Shown: positions 34,545 through 43,367, counted from the stretch's first letter. The stretch: DNA of 64,000 nucleotides from JAJEBT01 sp965221485 (GCA_965221485.1 OZ244893.1:2852001-2916000), one strand, 5' to 3'. A program made the numbers and translations. Notes: generated from the letters alone by a model not told the origin.

Positions 34545-37500
34545 ATGATCCATTCTCGAAGCATCGCCAAGGGGGCATTTCGTGCCTATCACCGCGATAT
34601 CGTAGAGACAATGGCAACAGGGCAAGCCACCGAACATAGCTATCGCCCTGCACTACGAGCGCTCAGTGAAGAATTAGGGGGCGACGGCGTGCATGCCGTC
34701 AACGAGCCTTCACACGTTGCTTGCGGCGCACCAGACTTCGTCGTCACTCGCAGCGGGCTACCGATAGGCCACATTGAGTGCAAGGACATAGGGGCGAATC
34801 TTGACTGGGTCGAGGCCGAAGAACAACTCCAGCGTTACCGAACAGGCCTTTCCAATCTCATTCTGACCGACTACCTGGAGTTCCGCTGGTACGTCCACGG
34901 TGAATTACGCGATACTGCTCGGTTTGGGCGCATCAATGGTCAAGGCGAGCTCTTCGCCGATCCAAACGGCACAAGAAGCACCGGCGCGATGTTCGACGCG
35001 TTCCTAGCGGCCGATCCACCATCGATCGCCGAACCGCGCGACCTCGCCGAACGAATGGCCGCCAAGACCCGATTATTGCGCGATGGAATCAGGCAGATTC
35101 TTGAGAATGAGGGCCGCTCGGGGCCGCTGCGTGACATGTTGACCGCCTACCGAGATGTTCTGATCGCCGGCTTGTCGAACGAGGCGTTCGCAGACCTCCA
35201 GGCTCAGACTGCCGCCTACGGGTTGTTCGCGGCGCGCTGTTTACATGACGAAAACAGGGCGCCGTTCACACGCCAGTCTGCTGTTTTCACAGACACAACG
35301 CCATTTCTGCGCGAAGTTTTTGGTCGTATCGCCGGCCCCGGCATCGACCCGCGCATCGCATGGATCGTGGACGATCTTGCATTACTGCTGGATCGCGCCG
35401 ACATGGCATCGATCCTAGCTGACTTCGGGCAGCGCAGCCGACGGGAAGACCCGGTAGTGCACTTCTACGAGGACTTCCTGGCGGCGTACGACCCGAGACT
35501 GCGAGAGATGCGCGGCGTGTACTACACACCTGAGCCCGTGGTCTCGTTCATCGTACGCAGCCTTGACCACCTACTGCGTGACCGCTTCCAGCTCGCCGAT
35601 GGCCTCGCCACGAGAGTGGCACCCGGTGGCGAAGGGCGACAAGTGCTGATCCTTGATCCAGCCGTGGGAACAGGCACTTTCCTTCGGGAAACAATTTCCC
35701 GTATCCGCGAAACCATAAAGAGGACGGGAATGGCGGGTGGATGGCCCCAGTATGTCCGGGATCATCTGTTACCGCGACTGTTTGGATTCGAACTTCTGAT
35801 GGCCCCTTATGCGATCTGCCATCTCAAGCTTGCGCTGGAGATCGGCGGAACGGAGGCCGGGTTCAAAATGCCGGAGGGCCAGCGCCTAGGCGTCTTCCTG
35901 ACCAACACGCTGGAGGAACCCCATGAGGGGACAACGGGTGCGCTGTTCGCCCACGAGATTGCGCAAGAAGCAGCCAGCGCAGATTCAGTGAAACGGGATC
36001 GGCCAGTGATGGTGGTGCTCGGCAATCCACCCTATTCCGGTCACTCCGCAAATAAGGGTGCATGGATTACAAAATTAATCGATTGCTACAAGGAAGGCTT
36101 TCCCGAACTCAAGAAGCCGGCACAAGCAAAATGGCTCAGTGATGATTACGTAAAGTTCATCCGATTCGCGCAATGGCGGATTGAGAAAACGGGAGAAGGC
36201 TTGCTCGGATTCGTCACCAATCACGCCTATCTCGATAACCCCACCTTTCGCGGGATGCGCCGCAGTCTTATGGAAACCTTCGACGAGATCTATCTCCTTG
36301 ATCTGCACGGGAACTCGAAGAAGAGGGAACGCGCGCCAGACGGAGGTAAAGACGAAAACGTATTCGACATTCAGCAAGGTGTCTCCATTGGCATTTTTGT
36401 GAAGCATACGGACACGACGGCTGGTCCAGCTCGAGTCTTCCATGCGGACCTTTGGGGCGAGCGTGAGACTGAAGTCGGCGAAGGAAAATATCGGTGGCTT
36501 GTGACTAACGATGTTGGGACAACGAAGTGGGTAGAACTTACACCGAGGGGTCCTCTTCACCTGTTCGTACCGCGCGACGAGGCGTTGATCGAGGAATACG
36601 AGGCCGGTTGGTCGATCCCGGAAATATTCTCATTAAATGGTGATCCGGCCCCCGGTATCGTGACCACGCACGATCAATTCGCGATTTCATGGACGCCAGA
36701 AGAAGCAGTCACCAAAGTCGAGCGTTTGCTTAGCACTCACTCGGAAGGAGAAGCGCGCGATTTGTGGCGTTTGTGTGGGCAAGATCAATGGCGGTATGCC
36801 CGGGCAAAGCAGGAACTAGCGAATGATTCATGGAGGGAGCGCGTCGAATCGATCCTTTACCGGCCGTTCGACACGAGAACCACGGTGTTTGACCGAAACG
36901 TAGCCGTGCATTTGCGAAAACGTGTCATGCGCCATATGAGACACAATCAGAACTTGGCATTGATTTCGTGCCGACAAAAATCGCAGGCAGATTCAGAGTG
37001 GAGGCACTGCGGTGTCACTCGCTCGATTATGGAGTCCTGTGCTATCTCGAACAAGACAAAGGAAATAAATTACCTATTTCCACTCTACCTGTGGCCTAGA
37101 GATTTACCTTCCGATATTGCGATTGATCGACAATCGAATCTTGATAGGCATTTCACTGAGACTCTGAAAATGAGTCTCGGACTTGACTACGTTGCGGATG
37201 GGGGTGGAAATCTATCGTTAAATTTTGGCCCAGATGACGTTTTCCATTACATCTACGCCGTACTACACAGTCCTGAATACCGCCGTCGATACGCGGAATT
37301 CCTGAAATCGGACTTCCCGCGCATTCCTGTGACTAATGAACTGAAACTGTTTGCGCCGTTGGCATGTCATGGTCAACGACTAGTCGCACTACACCTAATG
37401 AATGAGGAGGGCATGGAACTTCCCACCTTCCCGCATTGCGGCAGCAACCGAGTGGACAAGGTTCTATATGTGCCGCCGTCGTCAGCAATGGAACCGGGTC

Positions 37501-37751
37501 GCGTTTGGATCAACAAGGATCAATTTTTTGAGTATGTAGCACCCGAAACGTGGAAGTTCGCGATCGGAAGCTATTGTCCGGCGGAAAAATGGCTAAAGGA
37601 TCGAATGAATCGTGTGTTATCTTTTGATGACATCGCGCACTACCGACGTATCTGTTCAGCGTTGACGGAAACGCGCGATATTATGACCCGAATTGATAAA
37701 GACATTGAGGAAAACGGCGGGTGGCCCCTGAACAAGACGCAAACGTCCTGA
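34545..37751 (+). CDS. Fused restriction endonuclease/N6-adenine methyltransferase (type ISP/IIG-like)
   Basis: The 1068-residue enzyme should both cut and methylate DNA. An N-terminal PD-(D/E)XK nuclease is visible: D64 in GAPDFVV and E78-x-K80 in GHIECKDIG. A helical linker leads to the methyltransferase with VYYTPEPVVSF, motif I LILDPAVGTGTFL (about 368-380) and motif IV VLGNPPYSG (about 491-499). The part beyond about 620 should be the target-recognition domain. Unlike full type ISP enzymes (about 1500 residues) it lacks a helicase between nuclease and methylase, so it acts more like type IIG. An ATG at 34611 (MATGQATEHSYRP) is an alternative start. No separate specificity subunit is visible. 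Confidence 0.88.
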   Translation: MIHSRSIAKGAFRAYHRDIVETMATGQATEHSYRPALRALSEELGGDGVHAVNEPSHVACGAPDFVVTRSGLPIGHIECKDIGANLDWVEAEEQLQRYRTGLSNLILTDYLEFRWYVHGELRDTARFGRINGQGELFADPNGTRSTGAMFDAFLAADPPSIAEPRDLAERMAAKTRLLRDGIRQILENEGRSGPLRDMLTAYRDVLIAGLSNEAFADLQAQTAAYGLFAARCLHDENRAPFTRQSAVFTDTTPFLREVFGRIAGPGIDPRIAWIVDDLALLLDRADMASILADFGQRSRREDPVVHFYEDFLAAYDPRLREMRGVYYTPEPVVSFIVRSLDHLLRDRFQLADGLATRVAPGGEGRQVLILDPAVGTGTFLRETISRIRETIKRTGMAGGWPQYVRDHLLPRLFGFELLMAPYAICHLKLALEIGGTEAGFKMPEGQRLGVFLTNTLEEPHEGTTGALFAHEIAQEAASADSVKRDRPVMVVLGNPPYSGHSANKGAWITKLIDCYKEGFPELKKPAQAKWLSDDYVKFIRFAQWRIEKTGEGLLGFVTNHAYLDNPTFRGMRRSLMETFDEIYLLDLHGNSKKRERAPDGGKDENVFDIQQGVSIGIFVKHTDTTAGPARVFHADLWGERETEVGEGKYRWLVTNDVGTTKWVELTPRGPLHLFVPRDEALIEEYEAGWSIPEIFSLNGDPAPGIVTTHDQFAISWTPEEAVTKVERLLSTHSEGEARDLWRLCGQDQWRYARAKQELANDSWRERVESILYRPFDTRTTVFDRNVAVHLRKRVMRHMRHNQNLALISCRQKSQADSEWRHCGVTRSIMESCAISNKTKEINYLFPLYLWPRDLPSDIAIDRQSNLDRHFTETLKMSLGLDYVADGGGNLSLNFGPDDVFHYIYAVLHSPEYRRRYAEFLKSDFPRIPVTNELKLFAPLACHGQRLVALHLMNEEGMELPTFPHCGSNRVDKVLYVPPSSAMEPGRVWINKDQFFEYVAPETWKFAIGSYCPAEKWLKDRMNRVLSFDDIAHYRRICSALTETRDIMTRIDKDIEENGGWPLNKTQTS

Positions 37752-38283
37752 CCTCGCACATTTTTCACTGACGCTAACTCGGGGGTCTTATCCGGTTGCG
37801 ACGCTGGTATAGACAATCTTTGGATCGTTCCCTGGGGCGATGGTTTCGATCGCATTGAGTTTGACGACCAGGAGCGCAATATTACGATGAGGTGTTCCTT
37901 GTCAGTAAAAATATGTATGTCGATTGTGACGGCAGAATACTGGGGACGCTGGGCCGGCTCTCCCTGAGGCGGGCAGGCAGAGCGGTGAGAACGCAGACGC
38001 ACGGAACCCGGCGCGCCGGATTGAAGTTCGGCGCAACCGAATTGGCCTGCCCAAGGCAGGCAGGCAGGCAGGCACTCACCCGGTGGGTCGGGCTTCGTAC
38101 GTCCCATCGGCGCCTTGCGGTCGCGCAGGTTGCCCGGTTGCAGGTCGTATCGTCCGTCCGAGCACCAATCAAACCCTCGTTGATCCAGTTTTAGAGCGAG
38201 GCTGGGGAAATATTGAGCCTTTTAGCCGCCGCGCTTTCGCTCAATGCCAATATGCGACGGTTAGAAACGGCCTGAAATAGATT
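37752..38283. other. Intergenic stretch between convergent RM and RloC-like genes
   Basis: No gene is supported. The segment contains a GGCA microsatellite and GC-rich sequence around 37960-38100 unlike the AT-richer genes on both sides, with small inverted repeats (GCCTGCC and GGCAGGC). As the two genes converge here, terminators are expected, but I see no clear hairpin plus T-run. Confidence 0.4.
38055..38074 (+). repeat. GGCA tetranucleotide tandem repeat, five copies
   Basis: Five perfect GGCA units lie in the noncoding gap. No reading frame I support crosses it, so phase variation of a gene is not evident. Confidence 0.85.
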
Positions 38284-40968
38284 CTAAGCTGTTATCGCTT
38301 TTGGAGCTTGTTCAAGTTTTTTCCGCACTTCTTCAGTAGCTTTAGCCCGTTTTCCAACTTTGTCTCGGTATCTATCCAGCGCATTTACTTCTTCTTTCAT
38401 ATCCTCAATATTGGGAACCGGCATATTCTTTCCTGCCGCCATATCGTGTCCAGAGTGTTCGGAGGCACGTTTCATCCCCCAGAAAATCGTTTTATAGTCT
38501 TCGTCAGTCACGACGACTCTTTTCAGACTTTGTGTTTTTACATCCGAACCGAATCTTTCCACGACTCGGTAAAGCAAAACCTCCTCAACGAAACGCTCCC
38601 AAGTTTCTCTAAGGTCCGTATAGAAACTCTTTACCTTTTGGCGGTAGTCTTCACCGTCTTTGTCGGTCATGATTTCGATCGCCATGACTTTTTCCCGAAG
38701 TAGGTTGATGCGTTTGGTTGTTGGTTTCGCCTCCCAAGGTTGATCATCGTTCTGGACAACCCCAAAACCGCGATCTGCTGCCTTGCGAACCACATTCGTT
38801 AGAATTGGTACGGGAACTGGGCTATGAGCCGCGGCGACTGAAATCACTTCAGCGAAAAACAATAGATTGTGCGTGAAGACGATCACTTGTCGGCCCAAGG
38901 CTGCTTCTTCGACGAGGCGGGCGGCAACGCGGCGCAATCTGGCGAGATCAAGAGACGAAACAGGATCATCAACGATGATACCGTGTTTTACTGGTTGTCC
39001 GTTAACATCTGCAAGAAAGCAAGCTAGCCCAAGTGCCCGTTGCTCGCCCTCACTCAGCACGTCGCGGCTCGCGACCTTTATCTTTGCATCAAGTTTTAGA
39101 TCAAATTCGCTTTCGCCTCTTTTGCTAACGTCATTAACCAGCAACGGTATGTGATTAAGGTCGAATTTGTCTATTTCAGTTCGAATTCGGTTTTTCAGGT
39201 CCTCAGTAACGAGCTCCCTTCGGAGCACACTGACTTGATGCGATACGGCATTCGTCTTTGATGCGTTAACGCACTTCTGAAGCCTGGCCCTAGATTCAAG
39301 GTCATTACGTCGTGCTCGGATTGTTTCGAGATTTTCAAAAAAGCGCTTGCGGTCCCGAAGGTTGATCAGTTTTTCCTTGTTTTTCTCCCGTTCCGCATTG
39401 TTTCCTGCCGCTTTGTCTAAAGCGCTTGCTTCGTCTTCAAGCGCCTGCACCTCCACCACCAGTTGATCAATGATTGCGTCGTCGAGCGGAGCAGCTTCGG
39501 AGAAATCACTAGGCTCAACTGCCGAAAGCAACCTCTCTCGCCGGAAGTGCGCTGCTTCGATAAATCTCACCACAGCGGTTGCGATTTGGTTTCGTGATTC
39601 GCTCAAGTCGGAAAATTCACCAAGGAGCGTCCTGGCGTCGTCCGGTGATCGTAGCTGGATCGCCTTGATACTGGATGATTTATGGTCTCGATTGGTGGCA
39701 GCCTTTTCCGCATTTATTTTCGCTTCCCCTGCAACGTAGTCCTCAAATCGGCGAAGTCGTTCAGCCGCAGACCCCGCCAGTGGTTGCTGGCAGAGTACGC
39801 AAAGATCGCCTTCGCCTGTAGCAGGTGGCTCGATTTCCGGATACACCAGCTTCGAGTATTCCTTGGCATGGTGAAACATGAGTTGCCATGGTGTTGAGCC
39901 AACACGAGGCAGTGGCTCGTTCTCGAACAACATAGTGGCTGCAAGGGACGCCGCAGTGGCCGTCGATTGGGCATAGTCAACGGCCTCTTTAAGCTCCAGC
40001 GCTTTGGTTTCAGAAAGCGCGTTCCGAGCGTTCTTTAGCTCCCCGACCAAACTAGACACCGCTTTCTGAACGCGGCGGCAGCGAGCAGCCAGAACTTTAG
40101 GGTCGTTTCCAACGGCTTGCTGCAAGGTCTCCAATTCGTGGGCGAGGTCATTTGTCCATGTGCCAAGCGAATTTATCTCCGCAACTGTGGGCAACTGCGC
40201 CAATGGAGTCTGAATGGTTAGGCGTTCAACAAGCTTGGATACCGCGGTATCCGGTGTGTAGCCGGTTGGTAGGTCAACGTTGAGGCGATTATCGACCACC
40301 TCTATTTCTGCGGAAAGTTTGTCGTGTAATCTTGTCAGGAGTTGTCCAAAACGGGTCAACAATTCAATTTCGTAAGGAACGTAGTCGATACGGTTTCGTT
40401 CATCCACATAGAGTCGAGCGTTATGACTATCAAAAACTGAAAGATGGGCAACTTCATTCGGTGCTTCCTCGCCGTCGCGCCACGTCACCTCATTCACATG
40501 TTCGGAATTTTCGAGCTTGTAGCGAATACATGCCTCGGCTGGAGCCGGAGTTCCTGTCGAAAATACGTCTGGAAGTATTGTGTCCTTGACAATGGCCCGA
40601 CAGAATTTCTTTGCAATTCGGCAATATCCGCTCTTTCCCGAGCCGTTGTCACCATAGATGAGGGTAAGTCCATCAATGGCAAACGGCAGAAGCTGATCTG
40701 GGGCGAGTTGGTTCGCATTCTTGACGTTACCAATTGAACAGAGGCGAACCAAAGGTGCTATTGCAGCATCCGGCTGAATGCTGTCCTTTGTGAGTGGCTG
40801 CACGTGCGCTTCGACCTTTTGCTGCAGGCCTTTCGAAATCTTTAGGTTGGCGAGGATCTGTGAACTGTCCGCATCAGACAAATCGATCGAAGTAGCAATG
40901 CGACGGAGCGCATCCTGCTGCCAATTAGGCCGTTTCGAAATCCAGTTGATGAGTGCATCGATGGCCAT
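38284..40968 (-). CDS. RloC-like zinc-hook ATPase (AAA_13 family), likely anticodon-nuclease-type defence protein
   Basis: The 894-residue SMC/Rad50-like ATPase has Walker A YGDNGSGKSGYCR (about 105-117), long coiled coils interrupted by a CVLC zinc-hook-like pair (C390, C393), the ABC signature VLSEGEQRALGLA (about 637-649), Walker B GIIVDDPVSSLD (about 663-674) and an H-loop VIVFTHNLLFF. The C-terminal region carries R787-x3-E791 (RETWE) and histidines at about 838 and 841, reminiscent of the Arg/Glu/His anticodon-nuclease triad of PrrC and RloC. The spacing to His differs from PrrC, so nuclease identity is an inference. The ATG at 40968 is preferred over a TTG 69 nt upstream. It converges on the RM gene. 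Confidence 0.78.
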   Translation of the reverse strand: MAIDALINWISKRPNWQQDALRRIATSIDLSDADSSQILANLKISKGLQQKVEAHVQPLTKDSIQPDAAIAPLVRLCSIGNVKNANQLAPDQLLPFAIDGLTLIYGDNGSGKSGYCRIAKKFCRAIVKDTILPDVFSTGTPAPAEACIRYKLENSEHVNEVTWRDGEEAPNEVAHLSVFDSHNARLYVDERNRIDYVPYEIELLTRFGQLLTRLHDKLSAEIEVVDNRLNVDLPTGYTPDTAVSKLVERLTIQTPLAQLPTVAEINSLGTWTNDLAHELETLQQAVGNDPKVLAARCRRVQKAVSSLVGELKNARNALSETKALELKEAVDYAQSTATAASLAATMLFENEPLPRVGSTPWQLMFHHAKEYSKLVYPEIEPPATGEGDLCVLCQQPLAGSAAERLRRFEDYVAGEAKINAEKAATNRDHKSSSIKAIQLRSPDDARTLLGEFSDLSESRNQIATAVVRFIEAAHFRRERLLSAVEPSDFSEAAPLDDAIIDQLVVEVQALEDEASALDKAAGNNAEREKNKEKLINLRDRKRFFENLETIRARRNDLESRARLQKCVNASKTNAVSHQVSVLRRELVTEDLKNRIRTEIDKFDLNHIPLLVNDVSKRGESEFDLKLDAKIKVASRDVLSEGEQRALGLACFLADVNGQPVKHGIIVDDPVSSLDLARLRRVAARLVEEAALGRQVIVFTHNLLFFAEVISVAAAHSPVPVPILTNVVRKAADRGFGVVQNDDQPWEAKPTTKRINLLREKVMAIEIMTDKDGEDYRQKVKSFYTDLRETWERFVEEVLLYRVVERFGSDVKTQSLKRVVVTDEDYKTIFWGMKRASEHSGHDMAAGKNMPVPNIEDMKEEVNALDRYRDKVGKRAKATEEVRKKLEQAPKAITA

Positions 40969-41236
40969 TATCAGTCCATCCGCTCTTTGCGTCCGTTTCT
41001 GTATCTGCTTATCGCCGATTTGGCACAGGCGCTTCAAGCACTCCCTAACACCCGAATCAAGCCCGTTATCCCACCATGTCTTCCTCGTCTGTAAACATAG
41101 CGAGGTTGCATCATAGACTTTTCGTTGACAAAGATAATCCTAAGGGGTCCGACACATCGTTTCGAGCAGAAACCAAGGTTTTCTGTCCGATCAGGATGAG
41201 ACGCCTCTACGGTTGGGGCTTCCCGTGATTCGTTGA

Positions 41237-41941
41237 TCAAACTTGCTTCACCACCCACACCACCTTTCCGACGACATGCACATCGTCGGCGAGGCACGTA
41301 TAGGGCTCGTAATCCGGGTTGGCTGACACCAGCCGAACCCGAGCCGGCCCGTCACCGTTTCCGGGCAGCGGCTGCACCCGTTTCACCACAAGGCCGATCC
41401 CGTCCCACAGGACAAACATCTCGCCGGTCACCAGCGTTCGCTTTGACAGATCGACCATGAGCCGGTCACCGGCTCCCATCTCGGGCTCCATCGAATCCCC
41501 CTTGACCAGGAGAATGCGGAGGCTCCCGGGACTGGCATGGGCTTCATCCCGGATCATTCCTTCGGGCAGGAACCAGCGCGCCTTCTCGGTAACGAACTCG
41601 CCGGCGATCGCACCGGGTCCGGCGGAGGCCTCAACATCAACCTCGGAGACGGGGCTGAGCGGAACCGGCCCCGGGTCCATCTCCGGGCGCCGCGGCTTCT
41701 TCGCCCCGGTCCGTCTTTGCCGGGGCGGTCGCTCCGCATGGTGCAACTCCTCAGCCTTGCAGCCGAGCAGTTCGGAGAGTTTCTCCGCATCCTGGTAGCT
41801 CAGCACCTTGGGTATGCCGCGCTTCAGGAACTGGTGCATGTAGCTCGGGTTGCGGCCGATCGCGACCGCAGCCTCGTGCATGTTCATGCCGCGCTGCCAA
41901 AGAAGCTGAAAGATTTTTTCTCGTATCGGGTCGCGTTCCAT
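41237..41941 (-). CDS. LexA/CI-like repressor with S24 autopeptidase domain
   Basis: The 234-residue protein has an N-terminal helix-turn-helix (MNMHEAAVAIGRNPSYMHQF) and a C-terminal S24 peptidase domain with Ser150 in LVKGDSMEPEM and Lys187 in GLVVKRVQ. A possible self-cleavage Ala-Gly lies at 113-114 (AIAGEF). Such repressors keep integrative elements and phages quiet until RecA-filament-stimulated cleavage after DNA damage. It diverges from the regulator and transfer genes across a 91-bp gap with an operator-like repeat, so it probably controls transfer. Structure and position both fit; DNA targets are not proven. Confidence 0.85.
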   Translation of the reverse strand: MERDPIREKIFQLLWQRGMNMHEAAVAIGRNPSYMHQFLKRGIPKVLSYQDAEKLSELLGCKAEELHHAERPPRQRRTGAKKPRRPEMDPGPVPLSPVSEVDVEASAGPGAIAGEFVTEKARWFLPEGMIRDEAHASPGSLRILLVKGDSMEPEMGAGDRLMVDLSKRTLVTGEMFVLWDGIGLVVKRVQPLPGNGDGPARVRLVSANPDYEPYTCLADDVHVVGKVVWVVKQV

Positions 41942-41971
41942 AGCTGTACCTGGCGGGTTTGACCAAAAATA

Positions 41972-41985
41972 TAGCGTATTGGCTA
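41972..41985. promoter_or_regulatory. Operator-like repeat in the divergent repressor/transfer control region
   Basis: TAGC and GCTA flank six bases in the AT-rich gap between the repressor and the plus-strand regulator gene. TTGACC (plus, near 41959) and TTGACA (minus, near 41997) are possible -35 elements of divergent promoters overlapping it. Identified by eye. Confidence 0.4.
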
Positions 41986-42032
41986 AATAATGCTGTTGTC
42001 AACCATTTTTGTTGCTTTTATGTTCCCTTCCT

Positions 42033-42704
42033 ATGAACGGACTGGAACAGCATCTTCACAACGCCGTCCACGCCTACATGGCGCGGAACGGCATGGCCGC
42101 GACCCGTCTCGGCATGACGGCGCTCGGCGATCCCACCTTCGTCCACCGGTTGCTTCGAGGGCGGGTCCCGCGCCTCGACACTGCCGACCGGCTGCTCGTC
42201 TTCATGGGCGAGGAGCCGGTGGGCCCGGCATTCCGGCGCGAGGTCGAGGCCTTCATCGCGACCACCGGCACCAAACCTTACTTGCTGGGCCTGGACGCGA
42301 CGGGAGACCCCTCCTTTGTAAGGAGGTTGCGTCACGGGCTCTCGCCACGGCTCGCCACTGCGGACCGGGTGCGGACCTGGATGCACACCCACGCATCCGA
42401 TGCTGACCAAATTGCGATCAGGCGATCACTGACAGGCGGAGCGAATGCTGCCGCCATGACCCCTCCAGGAGAAACCTGCATGACTGAAGACACACTTCTC
42501 TATATGAGCACGCGCGAGGTTGCGGCCTTTCTGGGACTCAGCCCGCGCACTCTCGACCGCTACCGGGTGACCGGCGACGGTCCGCCCTTTCACCGCTTCG
42601 GCAATCGGGTGCGCTATACGCGTGCCGATGTCGTCGCGTGGGCCGAGGCACGGCGTTTCCTGTCCACGTCCGACGACGGTTCGGCCCGGGAGGCGCTTCG
42701 ATGA
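42033..42704 (+). CDS. Regulatory protein with duplicated N-terminal repeat and C-terminal HTH
   Basis: The 223-residue frame contains two tandem units: MTALGDPTFVHRLLRGRVPR and LDATGDPSFVRRLRHGLSPR, each followed by TADR and a helix. These look like a duplicated HTH-like module. The C-terminus (LYMSTREVAAFLGLSPRTLD and KFG-type wing YTRADVVAWAEA) is a MerR/excisionase HTH. AGGAGAAACCTGC immediately precedes an internal in-frame ATG at 42480, so a separate 74-residue HTH protein is probably made too. The frame ends ATGA over the pilin-like gene. It likely activates or times the transfer operon. Confidence 0.65.
   Translation: MNGLEQHLHNAVHAYMARNGMAATRLGMTALGDPTFVHRLLRGRVPRLDTADRLLVFMGEEPVGPAFRREVEAFIATTGTKPYLLGLDATGDPSFVRRLRHGLSPRLATADRVRTWMHTHASDADQIAIRRSLTGGANAAAMTPPGETCMTEDTLLYMSTREVAAFLGLSPRTLDRYRVTGDGPPFHRFGNRVRYTRADVVAWAEARRFLSTSDDGSAREALR
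42480..42704 (+). CDS. Nested excisionase/MerR-type HTH protein (internal start)
   Basis: This 74-residue product starts MTEDTLLYMSTREVAAFLG with AGGAG 8 nt upstream, a better site than that of the longer frame containing it. The HTH and wing are complete. It may be the true gene with the upstream sequence being another, fused gene, or both products may be made. Confidence 0.55.
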   Translation: MTEDTLLYMSTREVAAFLGLSPRTLDRYRVTGDGPPFHRFGNRVRYTRADVVAWAEARRFLSTSDDGSAREALR

Positions 42705-43051
42705 GCGCCCGCGCCGAATTCCGGAACCGTCTGGCCGAGCTGGTCCGGCCGGTTCCGCCCCTTCTTTCCTCTGTGGCAACCGCAGCCCTTCCGGTCCTCG
42801 CCATCGTGCTCGGGGCCGATGCCGCCTGGGCAACGTCAGACACCACCTTCGATGCGCCGTTGCAGACGGTGACGGACATGGTGTCCGGCACCGGCGGGCA
42901 GCTTGCGGCCGCGCTTGCGGTGGGCGCTGCCCTTGTCGGTTCGGTCCTTCGCTTCAACGCCATGCAGATCATGGGTGCGGTCGGCGTGGGCGTCGCTGCC
43001 GGCGCGGGCACGGGCATCGTCACCGGCCTCGTCGGCACGGCAATTGTGTGA
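42701..43051 (+). CDS. Pilin-like small membrane protein (TraA/VirB2 position)
   Basis: The 116-residue protein has a long leader ending LGADAAWA (signal-peptidase-like site), then a short polar loop and two hydrophobic segments (GGQLAAALAVGAALVGSVL and IMGAVGVGVAAGAGTGIVTG). This is the size and topology of conjugative pilins. It is the first structural gene, directly before traL as in F-type operons, and its ATG overlaps the regulator stop. Sequence identity to F pilin is not apparent, so the assignment rests on topology and place. Confidence 0.65.
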   Translation: MSARAEFRNRLAELVRPVPPLLSSVATAALPVLAIVLGADAAWATSDTTFDAPLQTVTDMVSGTGGQLAAALAVGAALVGSVLRFNAMQIMGAVGVGVAAGAGTGIVTGLVGTAIV

Positions 43052-43063
43052 TGGGGGCGCACG

Positions 43064-43357
43064 ATGGCCGATCTCTCCCGCCACGCTATTCCGGCGCGGC
43101 TCGACGACCCGGAACGCTGGCTGTTCTGGACCCTCGACGAGGCGGCGGTGCTGCTGGGCCCGGTGGTGATCGGGCTCGCGGCCAATGCCTTCGTCACGGG
43201 ATTGCTCGCCGGTCTCGGCGGCTGGGCGCTTCTGCGCCGGTCCAAGCGGGGCGCCGGCGGTCCTGTGGCGGTGGCGGCGATCTACTGGTTCCTGCCCGGA
43301 TTCGTTCTCAACCTGAAGGGCGCACCGCCTTCGTGCCTGCGCCGTTTCATCGGATGA
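43064..43357 (+). CDS. traL: TraL, F-type pilus assembly membrane protein
   Basis: The 97-residue protein matches TraL in size (about 90 residues). It has the family's N-terminal motif (IPARLDDPERWLFWTLDEA), a transmembrane segment (LLGPVVIGLAANAFVTGLL) and a second hydrophobic stretch with AAIYWFLPG. TraL supports pilus tip and base assembly at the inner membrane. It lies between the pilin-like gene and traE, the canonical order. Confidence 0.87.
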   Translation: MADLSRHAIPARLDDPERWLFWTLDEAAVLLGPVVIGLAANAFVTGLLAGLGGWALLRRSKRGAGGPVAVAAIYWFLPGFVLNLKGAPPSCLRRFIG

Positions 43358-43367
43358 GGGCGGCTCC

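Noticed and set aside
34363..34653. Minus-strand frames just upstream of the restriction-modification gene
   Set aside because: Short, overlapping in several frames and without start signals; they overlap the start of a clear plus-strand gene.
38041..38090. CRISPR-like repeat
   Set aside because: The GGCA units are contiguous 4-mers without spacers; no CRISPR array or cas gene is present in the window.
37640..38107. 155-codon minus-strand frame across the RM gene end and the GGCA repeat
   Set aside because: It overlaps the 3' end of the restriction-modification gene, crosses a low-complexity repeat and shows no family features.
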